From Brachycybe producta (taxonomy: Eukaryota > Arthropoda > Diplopoda > Playtdesmida > Andrognathidae), in assembly GCA_036925085.1 (NCBI GenBank), contig JAUPFP010000019.1:2575001-2639000 (forward strand): a stretch of DNA of 64,000 nt, given 5' to 3'. Below the pieces are notes generated by a model, which was not told the origin of the DNA, did not search any database, and saw only the letters and a program-made list of their open reading frames with translations. Below, one piece after another: positions 43,566 to 56,022 of the stretch; position 1 is the first letter of the stretch, and the number at the start of each line of letters is the position of its first letter. The position numbers and the translations under genes were made by a program.

Positions 43566-45457
43566 TTGAACTTTGATGCTTTGCTTGAATTGATTGAAGT
43601 GTCAATAATTTTTACCTTAATTACAGAAATTAAGCAGGGCAGTGTGTGGCGAAAACCGAAGAAGTATCTACACCTGTTCAAGAAACTAAAGCAAAACAGA
43701 GTAGCGAAAAAGGAAGTAACTACACCTGTTATGGGCCCAGCCGGAGAGACAGATCTCTGTCAGTTGCAAAGCCGAGATTGAAGACATCACTACAGTTCTT
43801 GATGTACCTGTGAGCCCTTCAATCTACAAAATAGAAGCTCAGAGTGATGAAATGACTGCCAAAGACTACGTTAAGGTCCAAGACAGTCTGAATATCAGCC
43901 CGAATCATTTAAGAGAAGAAAAAATGGCAATTTGTAAGCTGCTGAGAAAATTCAGAGACATTTTTGCCTTCAAAACCTCTGATTTGAAAGAAATGAGTTT
44001 AACAAAACACGTGATTGACCCTGGTCAAAACCTGCTGGTTCGAGAACAGTTCCAGCCCACTTCACCTGCTCGACATTTTGAATGCCAGCATTGTCAGCCC
44101 ATCCAAAAGTCTGTATGCAAGTCCAGTGGTAATTGTCAGAATGAAGATTGGTGAACATTATTTTTTTCGATTATCGCAAACTCAATGCTCAGACCAAACC
44201 CGACCAGTATCTGCTGCCACAAATAGACTACACATTTGATTTTGCTTTACAACCTTGGATTTGATATCAGCTTATTAGCACATTTGAGAGAAAATGGCTT
44301 TTGTATGCACCAATGGCCTTTTCGAATTCAACAGGATGCCATTTGGTTTGATGAAAGTGCCTGAGACAATGCAACGTGCACTAGACTTACTCCTGGCCGG
44401 ACACAAATGAGAAACCTGCCTGGTTTATGTAGATAACATCATCATCTTTACAAATAACTTTGAAGAATGTCTCCAGAGATTGAAAGATATCTTGATGCTC
44501 ATCAGGAATGCCAATTTAAGTCTCCAGCCAAGTAACTGCTTCTTTGGGGAGGATGAGATCAACTACCTTAGTCACAAAATCAGTGCGAATGGTATTCGAC
44601 CAGATGAAGGGAAGGTGCAAATTATAAGAGGGTTTTCTACATCAAAAAATGTAACTGATTTATGAAACTTCCTCGAGATGACTGGCTACTACAACCGATT
44701 CAGCGAGTTACTCCAAGATCGCCAGACCACTTCAAGGACTTGTCAAGAATGACCTGCACTTCAAATGGACTGACTATGAGGTCACATTCAAGAGGCTCTT
44801 TGTACAGTTCTGATTCTAATATTTTATGATCAGGAGGCTGAAATTGCCTTGCACACTAATGCGAGTGACTACTAAATTGGCATCACCATCTATCAGTTTA
44901 AAAATGATCTGAAGAAGTCTGGAGTCCTTGGATACTACAGCCAAAACCTCCAACGAGCCGAACAAAACTACGTAACAACTGAAAATTAGTCTTGTCATTG
45001 TTTATGGCATCAAGAAGGCATGCCCATACGTTTTCAACAAGTAGTTAAAGATATACACTGACTACAAAGCACTGTGCTAGACTGCACAGAACCTTCATGG
45101 ATGTTTGGGTAAATGAAACTGCAACTGTATGATTACGAAGTAGTTTACAAGAACATTACTCACTTTACAAGAGCAACATTCCTATGATGTGGAAACAGAA
45201 GCATAGAGAAATGGAAGCTCTTGAAAAACTTCACAGCTTCACTGTCTACCAAGATTTCCAGTGGGAATGGGAGCAATCCCTTGATGAAGATCTTATCATT
45301 ATAGCAGATGGTGCTTTGTATCATATCCGATCTGAAGACACCATGCCACTACTAATGTGCACCTTGAGATGCTCAATGATGTGCCAGAGGCAGGACATTT
45401 TGGATTCACCAAGACAATGAAGAGAATCCACCAAATATGTCTGGTCATGCCACATAG
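43566..45457 (+). pseudogene. Gypsy element 3: pol remnant
   Basis: In broken frames: EKMAICKLLRKFRDIFAFKTSDL and TKHVIDPG (pre-RT), FFDYRKLNAQTKPDQYLLPQ, GLFEFNRMPFGLMKVPETMQRALDLLLAGHK, the catalytic box as YVDNIIIF (second D replaced by N), YLSHKISANGIRPDEGKV, then RNase H remnants (YYSQNLQRAEQNYVTTEN) and the start of an integrase zinc-binding domain (DVPEAGHFGFTKTMKRIH). At 45458 it is cut by the family-A LTR. It resembles Gypsy 1 more than Gypsy 2 (shared LLAGxKxETCLVY). Confidence 0.85.
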
Positions 45458-47052
45458 TATGACGACCCAGTTTTGCTCCTTCTTTAATTAGAGGAGCAAT
45501 TCTAAATCCTGATGTCGGCTGCTAAGATGCTATAGTAGGCAGCCCGGCAGACAACATAAACTCCAGATAGGGAGACTGTCAACCCCCAGGTGGAGCAGCC
45601 TGGGGGTACTTAATGGCAAGGCAGCCATTAAGAGCCTACAGTGAAAAAAAACTTACAAAAATCTTCGCATGTAGGCGCTTCTGTAGCTGTGACGTCAACA
45701 TGTGGCAAAAAAATCAATTTTCATACACTTTTGTCCGCCATTTTCTCTCTTATCGATGGATAAAAGTGGGTATATTTTAATAACGACTTTTTTTTGGGTA
45801 AATATGCACTACTGAAAAAAGGAAGAGCAACTTTTGATCTACAAAGGTGAGTAATTTGAGTCGTATACAATTAGTGGTCAAATTTTAGGGTATCATGAAA
45901 CTTATGGTTAGTGGGAAAATTAGATCCTATAAAATGTATAAACGGAGGAGCGTTTGTCGCCTATGGGATTTAACATGAGCTAAAAAAATACGAGATTTTA
46001 AAATGAAATTAAAAATAGAAAAACTAATTATAAATTTGTACCAATGTATCACTACATGAGCAATATTGTTATGTACATATTGCAATTTGAATTTTGAAAA
46101 TCACAAATTTTGTTGCAGAAAACAAAACATTTGTGTGAACCATGTATTTTTAAATAGGAATTTAACATGGGCTAAAAATACGAGATTTTAAGCGAAATTA
46201 AAAATAGAAAAACTAATTATAAATTTGTACCAACGTATCACTAGATGAGCAATATTGTTATGTACATATTGCAATTTTAATTTTGAAAATAACAATTTTC
46301 GTTGCAGAATACAAAACATTTGCCTGAACCATGTATTTTTAAAATGGGAATTTCTCTTTCTCATTGGTTTCAATGGCTTAGCTGTGGGGCGCCACTAAAT
46401 GGCGAAAAGTGGAACTATAATTGTCATCTGCTAATATTCAAAATGGCGTCATACATATAGGCTCTTAAGAAGGGCAGTGTGTTTAACCCTGATGCTTTGT
46501 GCATGTGTTTGTTGGTGCTCTTATTTTGTGGGTGGCCAAGATGGCCACCATCATCATTGTTCTTTGTGGTTGTTTGGGTGTTTTACACCTTATTTCCTGG
46601 CAGGATTAGGCAGGAGATTTATTGCCTGATTATTAGAGTAAGTCACTCTTTGTTTTATACTTGAATAAAGTATTGTTTCATTTCACCATTTACACACTGT
46701 GTCCGTGTGGATTATTTATTTCTACAATCTGGGGAAGTATCCACGGGGAGGTTGGGGTTCGGCCAGTGGGGTTACACCGGCCCATCACCGTCCTGTTTCC
46801 GGCATTGTGGGCCGGGACTTTGCGTCGGTATCCACGGTGAGATCCACCGTGGATCCTCTGTCCTGTTAGTCGGCCTTTCGTCCGGCAACTTGCAGCATGG
46901 AACTTCGACTTCTGACCGGCGCCACCCTGGGCACGGGAAGGACAAGAGCATGCAGTCCGCGTTATGATCCCGGCCCCCAAGGGAGTCAAGGATCTGGTAA
47001 GTCGGGGAAGATTTGCCAGGGTGTTGTTTCGGACCCAAGTTGGGTCATTACA
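45458..47052 (+). mobile_element. 5' LTR of gag-only family-A element, with MITE inside
   Basis: It starts TATGACGACCCAGTTTTGCTCC and ends AAGTTGGGTCATTACA. The MITE at 45632-46464 splits it; without the MITE and one TTAA the LTR is about 760 bp. It contains GGTGGCCAAGATGGCCACC and the GC-rich CTGGGGAAGT third. Preceded by ATAG; the 3' LTR is followed by TGTT, so the flanks do not match. Confidence 0.88.
45632..46464 (+). mobile_element. TTAA-flanked MITE, family M1 copy 2 (833 bp)
   Basis: It is bounded by TTAA (45628-45631 and 46465-46468). The empty site can be seen in other family-A LTRs (GGCAAGGC..TTAAGGAGGG), confirming insertion at TTAA. It has the same length and same internal duplication of about 190 bp as 5229-6061. 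Confidence 0.92.
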
Positions 47053-48246
47053 ACTGGTGAAGGTGCCGGGTAGCGCCACCAAAAGACCGTGGAAATTGTT
47101 TGCCACTGCTGGGCATGGACTTTGTCTATGGTACAGCAGTAAAAAAGAGTTTTTGACCAGTAGACAGGAAGTAAATCGTGGGGCACGGACAATTGTCCGT
47201 GGGACTACGGTTGAAACCAGTTTACGGCCAAGTTTACTGGTAGTAGGGCACTCACCACTGTCTGTGGAACAACAGTAGAAACCTGTTTACGGTCGGTAGA
47301 CTGGAGTCGTTAGTTTGCCCGTAGGGTGTGGACATTTGTCCACGAAACTACAGTGGAAAATGGCTTAGGCCGTAGTAGTCCGGTAAAGAACCGTGGGACA
47401 AGGACGGGTTGTCCGTGATACCGCGGTGGTTACCGGGGAAAGGCCTAGGTTATCCGCAATTAGAACGGTGGGCATGGTGGTTGACCGTGCAGGACCGTTC
47501 GAAAGCGGGATAACGGTGATTTTTACCATCAGTATACTGGTAGCACGGTGGTTTACCATGCACGACCGGTAGAACACGGTAAAAAGCTATTTTTACCGCA
47601 AGTAGACGGTAGATTACGAACTTTTGTTTGTATAGCACCAGTCGAAAACAGTAAAAGAGACTCCAATCGTAAATCTAACCGTGAGACACGGATTTTTGTC
47701 CGTGAAACCGTGGTTATTTACGGTTCTACCGTTGTTCGACGGTGTTTTACGGACTTTTGTCAGTGAATTCACCGGATTTTACCGGTAGAGTCCCAGATTG
47801 CAATTGGTGGCCATTTCTGCCCGTGTTCGTATGGACGAAATCGGCCAAGACCCCGTTTCTCCGATGTATGGTTGGGAAAGGGTGCAATGGAGTGATTGGA
47901 GTTGCGTTCCCATGCCATCGGCCGTGGTATTCGGCCGGAGGGGCAGCAACCGGGTTTGGTTGCTGTTGGCTGAAACGGACACGGTGGTTCTGGCAAGTAA
48001 GGTGCTGTAGGGGGTGTCCCTACGGACTGACCTCCATATGGAGACTTTAACGGTGCAATCGCACCGTGGAGGCATTATCTCTAACGGAGCACCATTGGAT
48101 GGTGTGGAAGGGGTTGCATGGACCCCAACTGGGACAGGCTTGCGGCCAATAACCAGCCTGTTAGCCTCCACCACCTCCGGTCTGGTTGGATGCGGAGGTG
48201 GTCTTTTACTTGAAGAGACGGTGGAGTCTCCATTGGGTGCTGTATC
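47053..48246 (+). mobile_element. Leader of gag-only family-A element
   Basis: The primer binding site TGGTGAAGGTGCCGGG starts at 47055, two bases after the LTR. The region from 47150 to about 47780 is the counterpart of 1-1227 in the opposite orientation: GCACGGACAATTGTCCGTGG, ACGGATTTTTGTCCGT and many ACCGT/ACGGT blocks. From 47790 it becomes unique, GC-rich sequence. The 203-codon minus-strand frame over 47779-48390 has no known domain and is likely a shadow. Confidence 0.7.
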
Positions 48247-49414
48247 ATGGTTGGCGTCTTTGGTCTGTTGCTTGTGGGATTGACCGCCCTGCGGTTGCAG
48301 GGTCAACTTCCCCTGCGGTTCGCACCATCGCCCATGCAATCGAGGAATGTACGGAGGGAGGTGCCGGCCGTTCAGCAACCGAGGGTCCACCTGGTGGAAC
48401 CCACGGATGCTGAGCCTTATGCTGAGACTTCGGGGAACCGGAGCAGGGCACCTTCTTTAACTCAGTTCATTCGTTCATCTGGTTTGATGGACGAGAGGAC
48501 ATATGATGCCTTTTCTCCGACAGTTCGAAGCCAAGGCTCGGGCTGAGCACTGGACAAACAAGGCCAGGTGCAGCTTCTTTAGGTACCTGCTCGACGGCCC
48601 AGCTGAAGAATACTACGCCAGTCTGGTGGAGTTTCAGCCGGACCTTAAATGGCCAGAGCTAAAGGAAGCCATGGTCCAGTATTTCGGGACCAATAATCAG
48701 GCTCAGGCCTGTTTTGATCGGTTCGAAACAATGGTGCAGGGGCCGACCAAGTCCCTCCAGGCGTTCTACTGGCGCTTTACTGAGCTAGCAAAACAAGTTT
48801 TTCTTCATGAGGATGAGTCTTGTCGACTCCTCCGATTTAAGAAGAAACTGCAGCCGGCGATCCTCAGACCGCTCTGGGGATCAAGGGCCAAAACGGTGCG
48901 GGCGTTCGCCGCTGAGGCAATGTTAGTCGAGGCCGACATGGTGATGGCAGGTGAATTGCCTGCCCGCGCCTTGACGGTACCAGAGACCAAGACTATGGTC
49001 AAGGCCTCCGGTGCTGTGGCACAGCCCAAAGGCTCTGCTACGTCTTCCTACAACCCTTCGGGTGCGAAGGCAACTGCTCCGTCCAATGTGGACGGAGCAA
49101 TGACCAAGACTGGAGGGAAGAAGGGTAATAAGACTAGGTGGCGGAACCAGGGTGGAAATCAGTCCACAGCAGCACTGTCTGGGGTTGGCCAAACGGCTGG
49201 AGGTGGCGGTCCCACCCGGAAGCAACCAGGTCCATGCAACAAGTGCAACCAAATTGGTCACTTGAAGAACTGTCCAAAGGCTTTGGCCCAAGGACAGGTT
49301 GCTAGGGTGACACCTGGCGGAAGCCAGGCAGTGCCGTACGGGGTGGGTCTTGTACCCGTTGTATGGCAGGACCGTGAGTATCTGTCTACCGTGATCGATG
49401 GACAGATGTTCTAG
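48247..49414 (+). pseudogene. Gag of family-A LTR element
   Basis: The retrotransposon gag core is in the long frame 48503-49414: FLRQFEAKARAEHWTNKARC, FFRYLLDGPAEEYYASL, WPELKEAMVQYFG and SLQAFYWRFTELAKQVF, then a basic Gly/Ala/Lys linker and a zinc knuckle CNKCNQIGHLKNC. The knuckle has only three residues between His and the last Cys, one short of the usual CX2CX4HX4C. The N-terminal part (PSLTQFIRSSGLMDERTYDAF) lies one frame away in 48247-48546, so a frameshift near 48510 is likely. No protease, RT or integrase follows: the 3' LTR starts about 45 bp after the stop. The element is non-autonomous. Confidence 0.8.
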
Positions 49415-49457
49415 CTGCCTGTTGCCAGAGACGATGGTGTGTCATTGTTTATTTAAA

Positions 49458-49803
49458 CCACACTGTGTCCGTGTGAAGGGTGGGCGTGGGGGTGTGAGGG
49501 TGGGGGATTTCCGGTGGTGATACATCGGCAATGTCACTCCTGCAACCATCATTTTCAGCCGGTACTTCACGTCGGATCCACGGTAAGATCCAACGGGGAT
49601 TTACCGTGGATTCTCCATCATGTTCGTCGGCCATTTGTCCGTCGATCTATGGGAAGTTTGACTTCCGACCGGCACTACCCTGGACCACGGACAGTACAAG
49701 AGGAGGGCTAGCCAGTGCTTCGACCTGTCCCAAAGGGAGTCAGCAGACGGTAAGACGGTTTGGTTTTTCCGGGGTGTTGTGGCGACCAAGTCGGGTCGTT
49801 ACA
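49458..49803 (+). mobile_element. 3' LTR piece, family A
   Basis: Only the last 345 bp of the LTR is present, from CACACTGTGTCCGTGTG through the GC-rich third to AAGTCGGGTCGTTACA. The missing upstream LTR part and pol suggest one internal deletion joining gag to the middle of the 3' LTR. Confidence 0.85.
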
Positions 49804-50089
49804 TGTTTCAATATGGTGTTGGGGCGGAGCTTCGTGAAGTCAACACACCTTACATTCTCTACAAACCTTTGCCTTTAGGATAAGAAGGGTATGCTATGAT
49901 ATAGAGAAGGCTGTGCCAATGTCTCTATTGGAAGCTATCTATAGTAGGTTATCTATCAGAAGGTATGGCCATAGCCACCTCTAGATACAGGCCTACCAGC
50001 TTCGAAATTTAGATACCCGTGAAATGGCCGCCATTTGCCCAATTTACTCGCCAGGTAGTGCAACCTGTGACTACTTACAAATACAAGCA

Positions 50090-50282
50090 TTTAGAAATCG
50101 GGACTAACACAAGTTGGTTCCGCTATTTTAATGATTACTGGTAACTTTTAATTGTTTTTTTGTGTGATTCGACGTTGAAAAGGGCAGAGTAAGTGACGTC
50201 AGACTACATAACCAACCAATTAGAAGTTGCGGGTGTCATAAAAAGGCCGGAGCCAACTTGTGTTCGTCCCGATTTCTAAATA
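50090..50282. mobile_element. Short MITE with TTTAGAAATCGGGAC ends
   Basis: The left end TTTAGAAATCGGGACTAACACAAGTTGGTTCCG recurs inverted at the right end (2-3 mismatches) with a 120-bp spacer. Non-coding. Confidence 0.85.
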
Positions 50283-50598
50283 CCTGTCTTACAAATTTGA
50301 TTTTGTTGTGATTTCTATTGGTTTTGACTCGTTGTTTGAGCTTGCGTCATGTTGTTAGTTTATTTTATGAATTTCTTGTAAAATTGTTTTATGTTCAATA
50401 AAAGTTATTTAAAAAAAATACTTTGATTTCTTCCCCACAATTTTTTGTCATTTTTTCTTTTTAAAAAATTGTTTGCTTAAAATTTGCCACAAATAATTTT
50501 AATTAAAGTATATTTCCATAATTTACAATATTAACTGCTTAGTAATTTTATTAATTGGATAATTAGAATGCATATTTTTTAAGAAATCAAATAATTAA

Positions 50599-51237
50599 TT
50601 ATATGTGTGACGCCATTTTGAATATTAGCAGATGACAATTATAGTTCCACTTTTCGCCATTTAGTGGCGCCCCACAGCTAAGCCATTGAAACCAATGAGA
50701 AAGAGAAATTCCTATTTTAAAAATACATGGTTCAGGCAAATGTTTTGTTTTCTGCAACAAAATTTGTGATTTTCAAAATTCAAATTGCAATATGTACATA
50801 ACAATATTGCTCATCTAGTGATACATTGGTACAAATTTATAATTAGTTTTTCTATTTTTAATTTCATTTTAAAATCTCGTATTTTTTTAGCTCATGTTAA
50901 ATCCCATAGGCGACAAACGCTCCTCCGTTTATACATTTTATAGGATCAAACTTCCCACTAACAATAAGTTTCATAGTACGTTAAAAGTTGACCACTAATT
51001 GTATACGACTCAAATTACTCACCATTGTAGATCAAAAGTTGCTCTTCCTTTTTTCAGTAGTGCATATTTACCCAAAAAAGAGTCGTTATTAAAATATACC
51101 CACTTTTATCCATCGATAAGAGAGAAAATGGCGGACAAAAGTGTATGAAAATTGATTTTTTTGCCACATGTTGACGTCACAGCTACAGAAGCGCCTACAT
51201 GCGAAGATTTTTGTAAGTTTTTTTTCACTGTAGGCTC
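50599..51237 (-). mobile_element. TTAA-flanked MITE, family M1 copy 3 (single-unit form)
   Basis: It is inverted relative to copies 1 and 2. The right tip TAGGCTC is followed by TTAA (51238-51241). At the left tip the terminal GAGCC is lost next to TTAA (50595-50598). It has only one copy of the roughly 190-bp internal unit, so it represents the form before the duplication in copies 1 and 2. Confidence 0.88.
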
Positions 51238-51241
51238 TTAA

Positions 51242-51579
51242 AAATGTATGTGAAACTAATTACGTACATTCTAAGTGTAATCTATCTATTAGGTTAGTAT
51301 GGGAGGCTATGCACAAACCTTAATTTTAAGCATCGCCTCAAAGCGCACTCTAGTGTTATTTAGATGCGTAACCGGCGCCATTTTAATTCCCCATAGAGGC
51401 AATGGGAAGCTGAAAGGCCTGTATCTATAGTAGGCTATGGTATGGCAGTGTACTTGACCATAGCCTCCTATAAAACTATTATTAGGTATTATAGAAGGCT
51501 GTGACTACATAAAGTGAACTGTGCTACATACATACATACATACATGTATCTTTATAAATTATAATCTTTTTGTTTAGCA
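51242..51579 (+). other. PPP6C upstream sequence
   Basis: No protein. CATACATACATACATACATG microsatellite at 51528-51546. TTTTTGTTTAG directly before the ATG (51580) looks like a 3' splice site, so a non-coding 5' exon may lie further upstream. No clear TATA box. Confidence 0.45.
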
Positions 51580-54500
51580 ATGGCGGATATAGACAAATGG
51601 ATTGATATAGCGAAAGCTTGTAAATATTTACCTGAACATGACTTAAAAGTAAGTATTATTCGATCACTAGTCAACTAGGTCGTCGTTTAATTTCATTTAT
51701 AATGCAATTGTTGTCACTGCTTCCCTATACATGCGCTCATGTTTGTAACAAAATGTTTGGAAGTTATTTCTATTAACAGCCGCTTAACTTCTATGTAGGA
51801 AGATTGAACAGCCTTTTTTCGCCTTATTTCGCGCCTTAGGCGCGACATATGTAACAACCCTACAGCGAAAGCATAGAGGCTAGTGGCTGCTAATCGAAAG
51901 ATTACCGAAATATTTAAAATTGATAACCAATTGGCAATTGCCATTTTCTTAGCAACTGTGCGACATTGTTTGCGACCTACTCTTGGAAGAATCTAACATC
52001 CAACCGGTTTCTACTCCTGTAACTGTCTGTGGTGACATCCATGGACAATTCTACGACTTAGAAGAGCTTTTTAGAACTGGAGGTCAAGTTCCGGACACGA
52101 ATTACATCTTCATGGTAGAATAGATATAACTTCGGTTGTGACGTTTTCCTGATTTTATTATTATTTTCAGGGAGATTTTGTCGATCGAGGTTACTACAGC
52201 CTAGAGACGTTCACAAGACTTCTAACTTTGAAAGCGAAGTACGTGAAATGAGCAGTGTTAAGAGTCGTTAGAAGCGCCACGGACGTCAATGGGGCGATAT
52301 ATAGGCTGCTATAGCTATGGGCCTATATAAATATCGGCCGTTATAGGGGCGCTGACATTGTTAACACTATTACCATTTGCAAAAAATAGTTTTTAAAAAT
52401 ATATCTAACGTCTTAATTAAAATATAAACGGTATGTCATGAATAAGAAAACAAAATTAACTTACTTTGATAATCTGTTGTATCCCGATTAAACGAACACA
52501 AGAGGAGTATATACCCAAATCAGTAGCCCCATACAACTGAATTACATCTCTGGCAACTATGTTTTTCCGTTGGGTCGACTGCGAAGAAAAAAGATAACGA
52601 TCCAACGGAACAAGTTTGCAAGTCGTGTACATGGTTCTGTTATTTTCGCCTGTTGTGATCGTTTTACAGGAATTTCAGCAAGTTATGAAGGTAGGTTAAT
52701 TTTCTTTTTCTTATTCATGATATACCTTTTATATTTATAAATTGTTAGAAATATTTTCAAAAAACATTTTTTCGCAAACGTTAATTGTTTTAACGATGTC
52801 AGCACCCGTATAACGGCCTATATTTATATCGACCAATAGTTATAGCAGCCCATATATAGCCCCATGGACGTCCGTGAAGCTTCTAAAGTTTCTTAACAGT
52901 AATAGTTGCCTCTTAATACTTGTCTTATAGATGGCCAGATCGGATAACGCTCCTACGTGGTAACCACGAAAGCAGACAGATAACGCAAGTGTACGGGTTC
53001 TATGGTAAAACTCCCTTTTCAAATTAGATATAAACTGTTGTTTAATGTTTGTTTTTCATGTCAGATGAATGTCAGACAAAGTATGGAAATGCAAACGCGT
53101 GGCGTTACTGTTGTAAGGTTTTTGATTTGCTCACAGTTGCGGCAGTAAGTGTTCAACGTTGTGCGCGTTTATGTGTCATTCCGTTTCAAATCAGTCAAAA
53201 TCAACAGTTTTTATGGATTTTTTATTCGAAATTTGCTTGAAGTTCATAACATATATTAATTTTTTAGATTTTGCTGGTCAAAATGATTCAGGTTGGGGCT
53301 AAATTGTGTCATACACAACTTGGTAAGGTACAGTAGGCCTACGTTTAGGTGCAAGGTTGAACAAACACTCACGAAGCTTACAAGCGCAGAAATAGTACTA
53401 TTTAGATATTTTACACATGGGTGCACTCGTATACGGACAAGGAGGCGCTTTCTCTCCTTTCAAAAGCCAAATTTCTTATTTTATTATATATAATTTTGAT
53501 ATTAAAAAATAAATTGCCTGATATTGCCTGATATATGTCGTAGACACATGAGTAGCCCAGAGTACTCTGCAGTCGTGGCAGTCGTGGCAGCATCATCTAG
53601 AGCAGCAGTCGCCAACGTTTCGGAGCTCACGGACCACTAAATTCAAAATTTTAAATCCCGCGTGTAACGACCCGGCTGGTCGCCACAACACCCTGGCAAA
53701 ACTTCCCCGTCTTACCAGCTGCTGAACTCCTTTGGGACGGGATCCTAGCGCTGGCTAGCCCTCTCTTGTTCAACCGTGTCCTGGGTGACGCTGGTCGGGA
53801 GTCTCCCACGCCGTAAATCACCGGATGGAAGACCAACGAGAGAATCCACGGTGAATCCCCGATGGATCTCACCGTGGAGCCGACACGAAGTCCCGGCCGG
53901 AAATAGGATGGTCCAGTGCCGGCGTATTCCCACCGGAAACCCCACCCTCTCCGTGGATACTTCCACAAATAAGGTAGTGACATGGACACCAGTGTGTAAA
54001 AGGAAAATAAGTAGATACTTAATTCGGTATAACTTACTTAGTTAATATGCAATAATTTGCAGGGCATCTTTACCTGCAGAGAAACACAAAAGAACATCTC
54101 CAAACCAAACAAAGAGAAGAAAAGCCTTATCAGATGGTGGCCATCTTGGACGCCATTACGAAGCACACACATCCATCCTCGCTAGCTTCATGGTCAAAAC
54201 TTACTGCCCAGTATATAATGGTGCCTGCCATTATATACCCCCCCCCCCCCCCCCCGGTTACTCCACCTGGGGAGGACAGTGACTCTTGCTGGCCTTTCTG
54301 TCGTCTCCCTGGCAGCCTACTATAGGCGCCTAGCAGACGACACCAGGATTTTGTCTGCTCCTAATAATAAAAAGAGCAAAACTGGGTCGTCACACGTGGC
54401 CCACTAATATGAATTTTTTTAAAAAGATAAATACGTTTGTCAAATAATGATCAGAGAACTTCCATTTTATTAATATAAAATTTTTAAAGGTTGTTTAATT

Positions 54501-55984
54501 ATAACGAAATTATTAAAGTTAGTTTAATTATTACAAAATAATTGAAACTATGGGGAGAAGCATGTGGTGGGGGAAACTGAACGAAATGTATCTCTCGCGT
54601 GCCGTATTTTACGAGAACTGTACTAGACTAGTACATTTCGTGAATTTAGTGTAATATAAAAGCGAAAATTGTCATTCAGAAAACAAGAATTTATTACGAA
54701 TATTTTTTTTTATTATTAATAAAACAAAAAAAATGCAAATATTGTCCAGATTTTTCTGCAGACCACCAAAAATTTCTCACGGACCACTGGTTGGCGACCG
54801 TTGATCTAGAGGAGATTTGCTACTGTAAATAGCGAGTATTACCGAGCAAATCTCCCCTATTTTAACAAGGAAGTGTTAGAAAGAAACGAAAGAAAGTGGG
54901 GAGGGTGGAGGGAAAACACTTGTTTCTTTTTTAAGTAAATTACGTTAGGTTAATTTAGGTTCAGTTAGTTTACCGAACCTAACCTAATTTACTTGCCAAA
55001 AGAAACAAGTGTTTTCCCTCCCCCTCTCCACTTTCATTCGTTTCTTTCTAACACTTGCTTCATGCATTACAATAGGGGAGAGATTTGCTGCAGGATACTC
55101 GGAGGAGATTGCAGATTACTCTGGGCTGCTCAGATTTCTACCACATATATTCAAATGCTTCAACAAGATAGCAAAAACAATTCACTGAATTTCAGCATAT
55201 TTACACACTGGGTGACTCAGTAAAAGAAAATTGATGTTTGGTCAGAATCCTAGCAGACATATTATCACATTTATGAATTGATCTCCAAGCTGGGGTGTAT
55301 TTAATGCTATTTTGCTATCAAATGTTATCATTTTCAAATTTAGCTTTTGTTACTCATCTGCTATAAAACAGTTATAAGGGGGGACAATCTTAGAAGATCA
55401 TATTTTTATGGCTTGGTTTGCTTGGAAGAATTTAAGATACTTTATTTTGCAATATATAGGCGCTGTGAGGGCGTTATAGGGGCGCTCACATTGTTAACAC
55501 TATTACCATTTTCGAAAAAGTTTTTAAAAATATTTCTAACGTTATAATTAAAATATAAACTGTATGTCATGAATAAGAAAACACAATTAATTTTGATAAT
55601 ATGTTGTATTCCGATGAAACACACACAAGAGGAGTAAAAACCTGACTCAATAGCCACTACAACTGCACTTCTCTGGCAGATGAATCTATTTTTCCGTTGG
55701 GTCGCCCGCCAAAAAAGATAATGATCCAATGGAAAAAGCTTGCAAGTTGTGTACATGGTTCAGGTATTTTCGCCTCTTGTGATCGTTTTAGATGAATTTC
55801 AACAAGTTATGAAGTTAGGTTAATTTTATTTTCTTATTCATCACATACATTTTATATTTTATAAATTGTTAGAAATATTTTTAAAAACATTTTTTTTGCA
55901 AACGATAATTGTTTTAATGATGTTAGCGCCCCTATATCGCTACGTTGAAGTCCGCAGCACGTTTTATAGACCCTATATACGAGC

Positions 55985-56022
<38 letters not shown>

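Noticed and set aside
47779..48390. 203-codon minus-strand frame
   Set aside because: It lies opposite the leader and gag N-terminal region of a plus-strand LTR element in GC-rich sequence and has no recognisable domain.
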